Shown: one piece after another, positions 1 through 8,535 of the stretch
Numbering within the stretch: the stretch's first letter is position 1
Layout: each line of letters opens with the position of its first letter
Source of the DNA: Veillonella sp. VA139
GTDB lineage: Bacteria; Bacillota; Negativicutes; Veillonellales; Veillonellaceae
NCBI RefSeq assembly: GCF_003992005.1
Contig: NZ_RQVL01000008.1
Location: 16,138-80,137, forward strand
Direction: 5' to 3'
DNA: 64,000 bases
Program-made: the position numbers and the translations under genes
Notes under the pieces: model-generated
What the model was told of the DNA's origin: nothing
The model's database searches: none
The model's input: the letters and a program-made list of their open reading frames with translations, nothing else

Positions 1-903
1 CAATTGATTCGCATTGATACCAGTGATAGTAAGTTCCGCTTGGAGGGTAGCAATTTTATATCTAAATTATTTGCAGGATTTGCAAATTGGTTAGGGCATA
101 TATTATCTGATGTAGCAGGATCTTCTGGTGGACGAGGAAATGGCGGTAGAGGTACAGGTGTTCCAATTCCTTTTATGAATCTATTTCAATTTTTCAATGT
201 GGGAAGTTTTCAAGTAGGCCAATATCGCAATGATTTTGCTACTGTTATGGTTAAAGTATTCCAAGAAGGTTATGATTTCCGCCATGGGCTAGCAATGGCG
301 GTGCCTGTAATTCTTAATGAATTAATTGTTCGTGCATTTTGTGTGATACGTCGACGTTTTCAGTATCAGCTTCCTTGGAAAGATTGTCTGCCAACTATGA
401 AAGATAAAACTCTTCGTTGGATGCTCTTAATCAGTACAGGTGCCATGTGTGCAGTGGATGGTATTGATGCTGTTATACGAGGTGGTGGCAATGCGGTAAT
501 GATTTTTTTACGCATGAACTACGTGGCGTGGATCCGATTTATTTATCTCATTATTAAAGAAATAGCTATTTTTATTAAACCGATTATATCTGATGTGTGG
601 AAACATGTAAAACAATGGATAAAAGATAAAATATTAAGCCTTGGTGAAGAAAAAGCGGTGGCAGCTTTTTATGAACGAGTTCGTGCCTATGAAGGTCAAT
701 TAGAACGAGAGTTTGAATCATTTTATATGGAGGTTAAAAATGAGCATGACTATAAAATGGGGCTCATTGCTCAATTAGACATGAGTTATACATCTAGTCA
801 AAGGGGCTCTGCCTCTGTAGAACTTGCAAAATCTTATGGCGTAAATGATGATGATATTATAGAGACGGATGAAGACTTATTCAATGCTTTATTCAGGGAG
901 TAA
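1..903 (+). CDS. Unrecognised membrane-associated protein, 5' end outside window
   Basis: The reading frame is already open at base 1 and ends with TAA at 901-903, so this is the C-terminal part (about 300 residues) of a protein that probably starts upstream; a TTG at 4 could also serve as start. It has a Gly-rich stretch (GSSGGRGNGGRG) near residue 40, hydrophobic segments near residues 100-115 and 135-150 and a long one near 175-200 (FIYLIIKEIAIFIKPII), then a charged, probably helical tail ending in acidic residues. I do not recognise the family. It lies about 60 bp before moaC, which has its own promoter, so the two are probably not functionally linked. Confidence 0.55.
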   Translation, partial: QLIRIDTSDSKFRLEGSNFISKLFAGFANWLGHILSDVAGSSGGRGNGGRGTGVPIPFMNLFQFFNVGSFQVGQYRNDFATVMVKVFQEGYDFRHGLAMAVPVILNELIVRAFCVIRRRFQYQLPWKDCLPTMKDKTLRWMLLISTGAMCAVDGIDAVIRGGGNAVMIFLRMNYVAWIRFIYLIIKEIAIFIKPIISDVWKHVKQWIKDKILSLGEEKAVAAFYERVRAYEGQLEREFESFYMEVKNEHDYKMGLIAQLDMSYTSSQRGSASVELAKSYGVNDDDIIETDEDLFNALFRE

Positions 904-912
904 TCCTCTATA

Positions 913-942
913 CTGACGTCCCTCCCTTCTCTATGGTATAAT
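913..942 (+). promoter_or_regulatory. Probable promoter of moaC
   Basis: CTGACG at 913-918 and TATAAT at 937-942 are separated by 18 bp. The -10 ends 21 bp before the moaC start codon. The -10 is a perfect match and the -35 is one base off consensus. Confidence 0.5.
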
Positions 943-963
943 AATCTTCACATGGAGGTATCT

Positions 964-1434
964 ATGAAATTAACACATTTTGATGAAGGCGGTAATGCGC
1001 ATATGGTGGATGTATCCGCTAAGGATCACACAGAGCGCGTGGCTGTAGCAGAAGGGTTTATTACGCTCAGTGAGGAAGCTTTTAGTATTGTGGCGTCTGG
1101 GAATGTCAAAAAAGGTGATGAGTTAGCAGTGGCACAATTGGCAGCCATCATGGGGGCGAAGCAAACGTCTAACCTCATTCCGTTATGCCATCCATTGGCG
1201 TTGACGAAGGTAAGTGTAGACTGTTCCTTGGTAGAAGAGAAACAAGCTGTGTGCATTCGTAGCACAGTGAAAACTACGGGCCCTACAGGGGTGGAAATGG
1301 AAGCATTAACAGCGGTTCAAGTGGGTCTATTAACGGTTTATGATATGGTAAAAGCCGTCGACAAAACTATGACCATTGGTCCTGTGTATCTTGTGGAAAA
1401 ACAAGGTGGTAAAAGCGGACATTTTAAGCGATAA
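964..1434 (+). CDS. moaC: MoaC, cyclic pyranopterin monophosphate synthase
   Basis: MoaC converts the MoaA product (3',8-cyclo-GTP) to cyclic pyranopterin monophosphate in molybdenum-cofactor synthesis, in the cytoplasm. The 156-residue product matches the family length. It carries the conserved motifs LIPLCHPL (mid-protein) and [20 protein letters not shown], then a C-terminal GGKSG. The frame extends 12 bp upstream, but the ATG at 964 is chosen because GGAGG sits 6 bp in front of it. No other molybdenum-cofactor gene is visible here; the next gene, trmL, follows after 15 bp. Confidence 0.93.
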   Translation: MKLTHFDEGGNAHMVDVSAKDHTERVAVAEGFITLSEEAFSIVASGNVKKGDELAVAQLAAIMGAKQTSNLIPLCHPLALTKVSVDCSLVEEKQAVCIRSTVKTTGPTGVEMEALTAVQVGLLTVYDMVKAVDKTMTIGPVYLVEKQGGKSGHFKR

Positions 1435-1449
1435 GATAGTAGGTGAATC

Positions 1450-1938
1450 ATGGAAATTGTATTAGTAGAACCGGAAATTCCTGGTAATACAGGCAATATT
1501 GCACGCCTTTGTGCAGCAAATCATATGACACTACATTTGGTGGAACCTTTGGGGTTTTCCATTGAAGATAAATATTTGAAACGAGCAGGTCTTGATTATT
1601 GGCATCTTGTGGATGTAAAAATACATAAGTCTTTGGATGAAGTGTATGAACAGTATAAAGATCGGCGTTTTTGGTATGCTACGACAAAGGCCGCCCATAC
1701 CCATGCAGAAGTGCAATATGAAATTGGAGATATGCTCGTGTTTGGTAAAGAAACAAAAGGTTTGCCAGAAGAAATTGTGGCAGCCAATCCAGATACATGC
1801 ATTCGTATTCCGATGATTGATGAAGCGCGGTCTTTGAATTTATCGAATGCGGTGGCAATCATTGCCTATGAAGCTATGCGCCAACTGGATTTCCCAGATT
1901 TGCAGGCCGTTGGACCAGGTGTATCTATCGAGGTGTAA
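1450..1938 (+). CDS. trmL: TrmL, tRNA (cytidine(34)-2'-O)-methyltransferase
   Basis: A SPOUT-class methyltransferase that uses S-adenosylmethionine to 2'-O-methylate the wobble base of certain leucine tRNAs. The N-terminal LVEPEIPGNTGNIARLC, the central FGKETKGLP and the C-terminal RSLNLSNAVAIIAYEA are the family's substrate-binding and trefoil-knot motifs. At 162 residues it is the usual size for this short SPOUT group. It lies 15 bp after moaC, probably on the same transcript. Confidence 0.92.
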   Translation: MEIVLVEPEIPGNTGNIARLCAANHMTLHLVEPLGFSIEDKYLKRAGLDYWHLVDVKIHKSLDEVYEQYKDRRFWYATTKAAHTHAEVQYEIGDMLVFGKETKGLPEEIVAANPDTCIRIPMIDEARSLNLSNAVAIIAYEAMRQLDFPDLQAVGPGVSIEV

Positions 1939-2124
1939 GCTCTTGATTGTTGGTCTATAGAAAATGGTAAATATAGTCAGTCTAATCATATGGCATAGTC
2001 TATATACGGTGAAATATCATAGACTTTCACTATACGACCGAAGATTAGATACTATAGACTGTATAGCATACACAATATATGAAAGAATATAAGAATGAAA
2101 TCCGAATAGGATGGAGGAGGAATT
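1939..2124. other. AT-rich intergenic region with repeated TATAGAC words
   Basis: A 186-bp gap with several copies of the word TATAGTC/GACTATA in both orientations (near 1957, 1977, 1998, 2013, 2053). They could form small hairpins, but I see no clear terminator. The 3' end supplies a strong GGAGGAGG ribosome binding site for the next gene. Confidence 0.4.
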
Positions 2125-2475
2125 ATGAATTACGATTTAGCTTATGAATTACAAAAAGCAATGCGTGACAGCGAAGAACATAAAGAGATGATGGCAGCCC
2201 AAGAGGCAATTAAAGACGACCAAGCAGCAAAAGGCATGGTAGAAGAATTTATGTCTTTACAAATGCAATTGGAATATGCAAAAATTGCAGATGCTCCTGA
2301 AGCGGAAGAGTTATTGAAAAAATTAGAAGGCTTATTGCCAATGGTACAAGCTAATTCTGGTGCGAATGCGTACTTAACAGCGCATGCACGTTGGACACAA
2401 GTGGCGAATGATATTTATCGAATCATTAGCGAACCAATCACTGAAGGTATGAAAATTTTAGAAAAGGCTCAGTAA
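2125..2475 (+). CDS. YlbF/YmcA family protein
   Basis: A 116-residue, largely helical protein of the YlbF/YmcA (Com_YlbF) family. In Bacillus subtilis these proteins form a complex (YlbF, YmcA, YaaT) that influences RNase Y-dependent mRNA maturation and developmental decisions. The pattern of N-terminal helix (YDLAYELQKAMRDSEEH), EF-hydrophobic-LQMQLEYAK central helix and C-terminal RIISEPI supports the family; which paralogue cannot be said. A very strong GGAGGAGG ribosome binding site precedes the ATG. An rny gene is present at 30.6 kb, so a functional link is possible but inferred. Confidence 0.75.
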   Translation: MNYDLAYELQKAMRDSEEHKEMMAAQEAIKDDQAAKGMVEEFMSLQMQLEYAKIADAPEAEELLKKLEGLLPMVQANSGANAYLTAHARWTQVANDIYRIISEPITEGMKILEKAQ

Positions 2476-2476
2476 T

Positions 2477-3919
2477 ATGAACGCTGTATGGGAAGCATTG
2501 CAACAGGTGGTTCCATCGGATCGTATCCAGCGGGATGCCCTGTTGGCACCTTTTACAACCTTTCAAATTGGAGGTCCCGCTGATTTACTTGTATTACCTC
2601 ACTCTATACAAGAGTTGCAAGATTGCATGCATGTATTGAGCAAACATGGCATTGAACCTTTTGTACTAGGTTTAGGGTCTAATGTGCTCATCCAAGATGG
2701 TGGTATGCGTGGTGTCGTTCTTTGCTTGAAAGAATTACAAGAGGAACAACACCGTAATGGTACTACGATTATCATGAGTGCAGGGTATACGTTGAAAGAA
2801 GTGTCCGAATACGCCCAACGTGAAAGTTTAAGTGGCTTGGAATTTGCTATCGGCATTCCTGGTAGTTTAGGTGGGGCTGTATTCATGAATGCTGGTGCCT
2901 ATGATGGCGAAATGGATCAAGTAGTCACTGGCGTAGATGCGGTCGATATGCAAGGGAACTTGCACCACTATAGTCGAGAAGAATTGCAGTTTGCCTATCG
3001 TCATAGCCGTTTTCACGAGAACCATGAAATCATCGTACGGGTGACGATGGAGCTGCAAGAGGGGAACCCAGCTGATATCCAAGAACGAATGGATGATCTC
3101 ACTGAAAAACGGGAATCTAAACAACCCTTGGAACATGCCAGCGCAGGATCTACCTTCAAGCGCCCACCGGGATATTATGCAGGAACTTTGATTGACCAAA
3201 CAGGCTTGAAAGGTTTATCTGTAGGGCCTGCAGAGGTATCTACGAAGCACGCGGGCTTTGTGGTCAATCGTGGAGGAGCCACAGCTAATGATGTATTAGG
3301 TGTCATCCATGAGGTGCAAAAGCGGATTCATGCAGTTCATGGAGTGCAGTTGGAACCAGAGGTGCGCATCCTAGGGGAATCTCGTGAACAAATGGGTTCT
3401 GTTGTCACCATTATAAGAGCTCAAGAGACAGATATTCCAGCATTGTCTAACTTGTGTGCAGACACATTTAGAGAAACTTTCAGTCATGACAATACAGAAG
3501 AGGACTTGAAAGCCTTTTTTGAAGAAACCTATAACCATGATGTATTGAAACGTGAGCTGGACCATGACGAGAGCGAAACATATCTAGCTTACGTAGATGA
3601 TGCATTGGCAGGGTATTTGAAAGTAAATTGGGGCGATGCACAAACAGAGCGTAAATTAGAGAATGCCTTTGAAGTGCAACGTATATATGTGCTCAAAGAG
3701 TACCATGGACAAGGCGTGGGTAAAGCCTTGTTTGAAAAAGCCTTGCGTATCGCTGAGTCTGGTGATTTTGATTGGGCTTGGCTTGGTGTTTGGGAGAAAA
3801 ATTATAAAGCACAACATTTTTATAAATGCTATGGATTTGAAAAATTTGGAGAACACCAATTTGTTGTGACTCCAGAGAAGACAGATAGCGATTGGTTGTT
3901 GAAGAAATCTTTGCGATAA
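2477..3919 (+). CDS. murB: MurB (UDP-N-acetylenolpyruvoylglucosamine reductase) fused to a GNAT acetyltransferase
   Basis: Residues 1 to about 300 are MurB, the FAD enzyme that reduces UDP-GlcNAc-enolpyruvate to UDP-MurNAc in peptidoglycan synthesis. FAD-binding LGLGSNVLI, the GIPGSLGGAVFMNAGAYDGE segment, SAGSTFKRPPG and LEPEVRILGE are all present. After the normal MurB end the frame continues without a stop into about 170 residues of GNAT fold: VTIIRAQETDIPAL at the start, IYVLKEYHGQGVGKALFEKA (acetyl-CoA-binding motif A), and W..KNYKAQHFYKCYGFEK near the end. The fused length (480) greatly exceeds a normal MurB (about 300). It starts 1 bp after the YlbF-family stop, so translation is probably coupled. 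The acetylation substrate is unknown. Confidence 0.9.
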   Translation: MNAVWEALQQVVPSDRIQRDALLAPFTTFQIGGPADLLVLPHSIQELQDCMHVLSKHGIEPFVLGLGSNVLIQDGGMRGVVLCLKELQEEQHRNGTTIIMSAGYTLKEVSEYAQRESLSGLEFAIGIPGSLGGAVFMNAGAYDGEMDQVVTGVDAVDMQGNLHHYSREELQFAYRHSRFHENHEIIVRVTMELQEGNPADIQERMDDLTEKRESKQPLEHASAGSTFKRPPGYYAGTLIDQTGLKGLSVGPAEVSTKHAGFVVNRGGATANDVLGVIHEVQKRIHAVHGVQLEPEVRILGESREQMGSVVTIIRAQETDIPALSNLCADTFRETFSHDNTEEDLKAFFEETYNHDVLKRELDHDESETYLAYVDDALAGYLKVNWGDAQTERKLENAFEVQRIYVLKEYHGQGVGKALFEKALRIAESGDFDWAWLGVWEKNYKAQHFYKCYGFEKFGEHQFVVTPEKTDSDWLLKKSLR

Positions 3920-3922
3920 ACC

Positions 3923-3952
3923 TTGACATATCCATTGTATTTTGAGTATAAT
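3923..3952 (+). promoter_or_regulatory. Promoter of the rplM-rpsI operon
   Basis: Perfect TTGACA (3923-3928) and perfect TATAAT (3947-3952) with an 18-bp spacer, beginning 4 bp after the murB-GNAT stop codon. Predicted transcription start near 3959. Confidence 0.85.
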
Positions 3953-3958
3953 ATTTCG

Positions 3959-4044
3959 GTAAGCAATTTGTACGGACTTCCACTAGCCCCGGAAGGTGGC
4001 AATTGCTTCTGTTAATACATTCTTGTTATTAGGAGGAAAGCAGC
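3959..4044 (+). promoter_or_regulatory. Structured 5' leader of rplM (L13 leader candidate)
   Basis: AAGCAATT (3961-3968) pairs with AATTGCTT (4001-4008), closing an inner hairpin in which CTTCC (3977-3981) pairs with GGAAG (3991-3995). The structure starts at the predicted transcript 5' end and stands about 35 nt before the start codon. Firmicutes are known to have L13 leaders that allow autoregulation by the ribosomal protein; the position and shape fit, but I could not compare to a covariance model. Confidence 0.6.
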
Positions 4045-4485
4045 ATGAAAACTACATTTATGGCCAATGCGAACAATATTGAGCGCAAATGGTATGTTGT
4101 TGACGCTGAAGGTAAAACTTTAGGACGTCTTGCTGCCGAAGTTGCTAAAGTTCTTCGGGGCAAACATAAACCAACTTTTACACCACATGCAGACACTGGT
4201 GACCACGTTATCGTTGTGAACGCAGAAAAAGTTCGTGTAACAGGTAAAAAATTATTACAAAAAGAATATTTCCGTCATTCTGGTTATCCAGGCGGATCCC
4301 GTTTCACTACACTTGCTATGATGTTGGAAAAACATCCTGAACGTGTAATCGAAATGGCAGTTAAAGGTATGCTTCCAAAAAATAAATTGGGTGCACAACA
4401 ATACCGTAAATTGAATGTATACGCTGGCGCAGAGCATCCACATGCTGCTCAAAAACCAGAAGTTTTGGAATTAGATATCCGTTAA
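4045..4485 (+). CDS. rplM: 50S ribosomal protein L13
   Basis: A 146-residue L13 with the typical [17 protein letters not shown] start, the [22 protein letters not shown] core and the [13 protein letters not shown] motif. L13 is an early-assembly 23S rRNA-binding protein. It is the first gene of a two-gene operon with rpsI, 21 bp apart, behind a strong promoter and structured leader. GGAGG precedes the ATG by 9 bp. Confidence 0.97.
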   Translation: MKTTFMANANNIERKWYVVDAEGKTLGRLAAEVAKVLRGKHKPTFTPHADTGDHVIVVNAEKVRVTGKKLLQKEYFRHSGYPGGSRFTTLAMMLEKHPERVIEMAVKGMLPKNKLGAQQYRKLNVYAGAEHPHAAQKPEVLELDIR

Positions 4486-4506
4486 TACCGGGAGGAGGAA
4501 CATATA

Positions 4507-4899
4507 ATGGCAGTAGCACAATACTACGGCACTGGTCGTAGAAAATCTTCCGTTGCTAGAGTTCGTCTGGTACCGGGTACAGGTAAAATCACTGTAAACA
4601 AACGCGAATTAAATGAATATTTCGGTCGTCAAACTCTTGAGTTGATTGTTAAACAACCATTGGTATTAACAAACACTTTAGAACAATACGACGTTGTGGC
4701 AACTGTAGCTGGTGGTGGCCCATCCGGTCAAGCTGGTGCAATTCGTCACGGTGTGTCCCGTGCATTATTAGAAGTTGATGGCGAACTTCGTCAAGGTCTT
4801 AAAAAGGCTGGCTTCTTGACTCGTGACCCACGTATGAAAGAACGTAAAAAATACGGTCTTAAAAAAGCTCGTAAAGCATCTCAATTCTCCAAACGTTAA
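4507..4899 (+). CDS. rpsI: 30S ribosomal protein S9
   Basis: A 130-residue S9 with [17 protein letters not shown] at the N-terminus and the conserved basic C-terminal tail ending [12 protein letters not shown], which reaches the ribosomal P site. Preceded by GGGAGGAGG. The operon ends with a clear intrinsic terminator 15 bp after the stop. Confidence 0.97.
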   Translation: MAVAQYYGTGRRKSSVARVRLVPGTGKITVNKRELNEYFGRQTLELIVKQPLVLTNTLEQYDVVATVAGGGPSGQAGAIRHGVSRALLEVDGELRQGLKKAGFLTRDPRMKERKKYGLKKARKASQFSKR

Positions 4900-4913
4900 T
4901 TTGGCGATTACAG

Positions 4914-4945
4914 AACCCAGTATCCTTTGTGGTGCTGGGTTTTTT
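4914..4945 (+). terminator. Intrinsic terminator of rplM-rpsI
   Basis: AACCCAG (4914-4920) pairs with CTGGGTT (4935-4941), and the stem runs straight into a T run. Confidence 0.9.
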
Positions 4946-4989
4946 GTTGCCTATGAACCAGTATAGAAAGTGGAAAGGAATGATACTAC

Positions 4990-6390
4990 ATGGATAAACT
5001 ACTAAGACTATTGGGAGTGGTAGCTGTGGCATTGATTATTTGGTGTTTGCCACATACGCCAGAAATTACAGATCAAGGATGGCATTTATTAGCTATCTTT
5101 ACAGCCACTATTGTGGGTTTTATATTACGACCCTATCCCACAGGGGTCATGGCATTTATGGGAGCTGCGGCGGCAGTAGCTACTAGCTCCATTAAGATGA
5201 ACGAAGCTTTATTAGGCTATGCAGAGCCTAATGTATGGCTTATCGTATCGGCTATCTTCTTTTCTAGAGGTATTATTAACTCTGGATTAGGTCGACGCAT
5301 TGCCTATACCTTAATTCATTGGTTCGGTACAAGTACCTTGCGTTTAGCCTATGCCTTGGCGATGACTGATTTAATAATTTCTCCTGCTACCCCATCGAAT
5401 ACGGCTCGTGGAGGCGGTATTATCTATCCTATCGTGCAAAATATTTCTATGGCATTCGATTCGAGACCGGGAGAAACGGCACGTCGTATGGGAGCCTACC
5501 TAATGACTACGGCTCACACAGTAAATGCCTGTACAGTGACTGTATTCTTGACCGCTTGTAGTGGTAACTTGTTGATTACATCTTTAGGGGCAAAATTATT
5601 TGGCTACACGGTGACATGGTGGGAGTGGTTTTTAGCAGGAGCCTTGCCTGGATTGCTCAGTATGATCATCATGCCTTGGTTTATTTATAAGATTTACCCA
5701 CCTGAAATCAAAGAAACACCAGAAGCTCCAGCTATGGCTCGTGAAGAACTAGATAAACTAGGTCCGATCACGACGATGGAGAAAAAGGTAGCGGCTATCT
5801 TTGTAGGTGCCATACTACTCTGGTCTACTACGACAATTACGGGCTTACATGCGACTGTTATTGCGATTATGGCGGTACTAGCCTGTGTCATTAGTGAGTG
5901 TCTTACATGGGATGACATTTTGAAAGAAACCACAGGCTGGGATATTTTAATCTGGATGGGTACTCTAGTAGGTATGGCTGGATTGCTCGGTAAATTAGGC
6001 GTTGTAGCTGTCTTTGCAAAATTCGTCAGCACTATGTTAGGTGGTATGTCTTGGGAGTGGGCAGCCTTGATTATTTCCTTAGTCTTTGTATACTCGCAGT
6101 ATTTCTTCGCCAGCGGCACCGCTCGTATTACCGCATTATTTTCTGCCTTTGCATCTATCTTAATTGCCTTGGGCGCACCAATTCCTTATGCAATTTTGAT
6201 GTTTGGCTTGATGAATAGCCCTGGCTGCACCTTGACACATTATAGCTCAGGGGTAACGCCGATCTTCTTTGGCAGTCACTACGTGCCACAAGTAACGTGG
6301 TGGAAAGTAGGCTTTTATATTTCCGTATTGAATTATATCTTCCATTTCTTCTTTGGTAACCTAAGCATGAAGTTGTTTGGCATCATTTAA
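4990..6390 (+). CDS. DASS-family anion:Na+ symporter (dicarboxylate-type)
   Basis: A 466-residue integral membrane protein with about a dozen hydrophobic segments. The first half carries PATPSNTARGGGIIYPI, containing the Ser-Asn-Thr motif used by the DASS (SLC13/CitT/YflS-like) family for Na+ and carboxylate binding, and the second half has the repeat-related segment around SGTARITALFSA. Members move malate, succinate, 2-oxoglutarate, citrate or tartrate; the substrate cannot be read here. In a lactate/succinate-metabolising Negativicute a dicarboxylate is plausible (inference). It stands alone, between the rpsI terminator and the recJ promoter. Confidence 0.82.
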   Translation: MDKLLRLLGVVAVALIIWCLPHTPEITDQGWHLLAIFTATIVGFILRPYPTGVMAFMGAAAAVATSSIKMNEALLGYAEPNVWLIVSAIFFSRGIINSGLGRRIAYTLIHWFGTSTLRLAYALAMTDLIISPATPSNTARGGGIIYPIVQNISMAFDSRPGETARRMGAYLMTTAHTVNACTVTVFLTACSGNLLITSLGAKLFGYTVTWWEWFLAGALPGLLSMIIMPWFIYKIYPPEIKETPEAPAMAREELDKLGPITTMEKKVAAIFVGAILLWSTTTITGLHATVIAIMAVLACVISECLTWDDILKETTGWDILIWMGTLVGMAGLLGKLGVVAVFAKFVSTMLGGMSWEWAALIISLVFVYSQYFFASGTARITALFSAFASILIALGAPIPYAILMFGLMNSPGCTLTHYSSGVTPIFFGSHYVPQVTWWKVGFYISVLNYIFHFFFGNLSMKLFGII

Positions 6391-6456
6391 GATTCTACTC
6401 TTATCATAAGATGTGATAATAAAAGTAAATTATTATATTTTTAATAATGATACTTA

Positions 6457-6485
6457 TTGAAAATACTTGGACTTTCATGTATAAT
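6457..6485 (+). promoter_or_regulatory. Promoter of the recJ-rel run
   Basis: TTGAAA (6457-6462) and TATAAT (6480-6485) with a 17-bp spacer; transcription start expected near 6491. A longer version of the recJ frame would begin inside the -35 box, so this promoter rules that start out. Confidence 0.75.
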
Positions 6486-6528
6486 AATGATAATGATAAT
6501 GAAAGAAAAATCCATCCAAGAGGTACGC

Positions 6529-8535
6529 ATGAAAAAATATAAACAAAAAGGCAAACGTTGGGAAATTGCCGAACATCAAGAAGAAGTAGAATCTCAATTG
6601 ACCTCTGGATTAGCAGTGCACCCTATTGTTTCTCATTTATTGGCAAATCGTGGGATTACCACTGTAGAAGAAGGTCGAACATTCTTATATAGCACAATGG
6701 ATGATTTATTAGATCCTTTTATGTTAAAAGGTATGGCACAGGCTGTGGAAGAAATCGAAAGAGTCTTAGCTATGAATGGATCCATTGTCATTTACGGAGA
6801 TTATGATGTGGATGGTATTACTGCTACATCACTAATGTACCGATTTTTTTCGCGCTTAGGAGCGAATGTAACTTATTATATTCCAGAGCGACAAAGCGAA
6901 GGCTATGGTCTCAACTTAGAAGCTTTGGAATATTTGATTGCTCAAAAAACAGACTTAATTATTTCTGTAGATTGTGGTATTAGTTCCTATGATATTGTAG
7001 AAGCTGTGAGAGATCGCGTGTCTATGATTATTACGGACCATCATACATCACCACCGCAAATACCAAGAGCTACAGCGGTGGTAAACCATAAACAACCAGG
7101 GTGTCCCTATGCAGATAAAAACTTATCTGGTGTAGGTGTGGCTTTCAAAGTCTGCCAAGCGTTGTGGAAACGTCGTACTGGTGAAGAATATCGAGAAGAC
7201 TTAGATATTGTAGCTTTGGGTACGGTAGCTGATGTAGTTCCCTTAGTGGGAGAAAATCGAATCATCGTCCGTGAAGGTTTGCGTAAAATGACAGAATCCC
7301 CCAATGTAGGGATTCAAGCTTTAGTGCAAGTTGCTGGTTTAGAAGGTAAAGTGTTATCTGCAGGGCACATTGGATTTACCTTAGCACCACGATTAAATGC
7401 AGCAGGTCGTGTGACACATGCGACACGTGCTGTAGAATTGCTGATTACTACAGACCCAGCTGAGGCAATTGAAATTGCAGAAGAGTTGCAAGAAACGAAT
7501 ACGGAACGACAACAGATTGAGCGATCAATTTTTGAAGAAGCCTATCAATCGGTATTAGCACAAGGAAGTTTGGCGGATCAATGTATTGTAGTGGCAGGCG
7601 AAGGTTGGCATCCTGGCGTTATCGGTATCGTTGCGTCCCGTTTGGTAGAAGCCTTTTATAAACCGACCATGGTGATTAGTATCCATGATGGAATTGGTAA
7701 AGGCTCCTGCCGTAGTATTGATCATTGTAATATGTATGATATGTTAACCTATGCAAAGGATACATTAATTCAGTTTGGTGGTCATGCACAGGCGGCAGGA
7801 TTTAGTGTACAAGCAGAACAGATTGATGCTTTGCGTGAAAAAGCTAGCGAGTTTTGCCGTAAACAATTAACAGAAGAAGATTATATTCCCATTGTCACCA
7901 TTGATGGCGCAGTGCATAGCGATGACATTAGTATTGATCTGATTGATCAAATTGCTACCTTGGAGCCTTATGGTATGGGCAATAGTACGCCTGTGTTTGC
8001 CCTTCCTAAGATTCGTGTACAGAATCTGTATCCTATGGGCTTTCAAAAAAATCATTGTAAGATTATTCTACAAGGTCAGCAGGGCCCCATTGATGCGGTG
8101 GCTTGGCAAGGGGAGCATTATATGCAAGAAATCTTTGCTGATGACCCTGTAAAAGTAGCCTTTTCCTTGCAGAAAAATGAATGGCAAGGTGTGGTGACGC
8201 CACAGCTTATTGTGCAAGACTTGGAGCCCCTTTCACAGCAACGAGAACGGTTAGAAGTAGATAGTTTGCGTAAACTGTATACGGTGGTGAAACAAATTTT
8301 CCGATCTCCCACAGCACCGAAATATATTGTAGAACGGGAAACCTTGGAAAGCCGACCTCAAGAGATGACTTCTCGAGAAGCTATTCTTGCCCTTGAAGTG
8401 TTTAAGGAATTAGGCATTTTGAAAGAAGAAGTATTAGAAGATGGACGTCATGTCTATCGTTGGGTGAATGTGCAACAAAAGTTGGAACTTCATACATCCT
8501 TGACGTTTATGACATATAGTCAGGAGGGAGCTTAA
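6529..8535 (+). CDS. recJ: RecJ, single-stranded-DNA-specific 5'-3' exonuclease
   Basis: DHH-family nuclease acting in RecF-pathway recombination and mismatch/base-excision repair. Metal-binding motifs are YGDYDVDGITAT (about residues 89-100), TDHH (about 169-172) and, in the DHHA1 domain, FGGHAQAAGF. The frame is open from 6457, but the promoter covers that region, so I place the start at the ATG at 6529 (AGAGG upstream); the ATG at 6499 is an alternative. The product is 668 residues, somewhat longer than the core RecJ because of a C-terminal extension seen in Firmicutes. Its stop overlaps the next start (TAATG). Confidence 0.92.
   Translation: MKKYKQKGKRWEIAEHQEEVESQLTSGLAVHPIVSHLLANRGITTVEEGRTFLYSTMDDLLDPFMLKGMAQAVEEIERVLAMNGSIVIYGDYDVDGITATSLMYRFFSRLGANVTYYIPERQSEGYGLNLEALEYLIAQKTDLIISVDCGISSYDIVEAVRDRVSMIITDHHTSPPQIPRATAVVNHKQPGCPYADKNLSGVGVAFKVCQALWKRRTGEEYREDLDIVALGTVADVVPLVGENRIIVREGLRKMTESPNVGIQALVQVAGLEGKVLSAGHIGFTLAPRLNAAGRVTHATRAVELLITTDPAEAIEIAEELQETNTERQQIERSIFEEAYQSVLAQGSLADQCIVVAGEGWHPGVIGIVASRLVEAFYKPTMVISIHDGIGKGSCRSIDHCNMYDMLTYAKDTLIQFGGHAQAAGFSVQAEQIDALREKASEFCRKQLTEEDYIPIVTIDGAVHSDDISIDLIDQIATLEPYGMGNSTPVFALPKIRVQNLYPMGFQKNHCKIILQGQQGPIDAVAWQGEHYMQEIFADDPVKVAFSLQKNEWQGVVTPQLIVQDLEPLSQQRERLEVDSLRKLYTVVKQIFRSPTAPKYIVERETLESRPQEMTSREAILALEVFKELGILKEEVLEDGRHVYRWVNVQQKLELHTSLTFMTYSQEGA

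Noticed and set aside
3663..3869. Overlapping frames on both strands within the GNAT part of murB
   Set aside because: They are out of frame with a well-supported domain and have no start signals.
6457..6528. Longer N-terminus for RecJ starting at TTG 6457
   Set aside because: The extension coincides with the -35 and -10 of a clear promoter and begins before the predicted transcription start.
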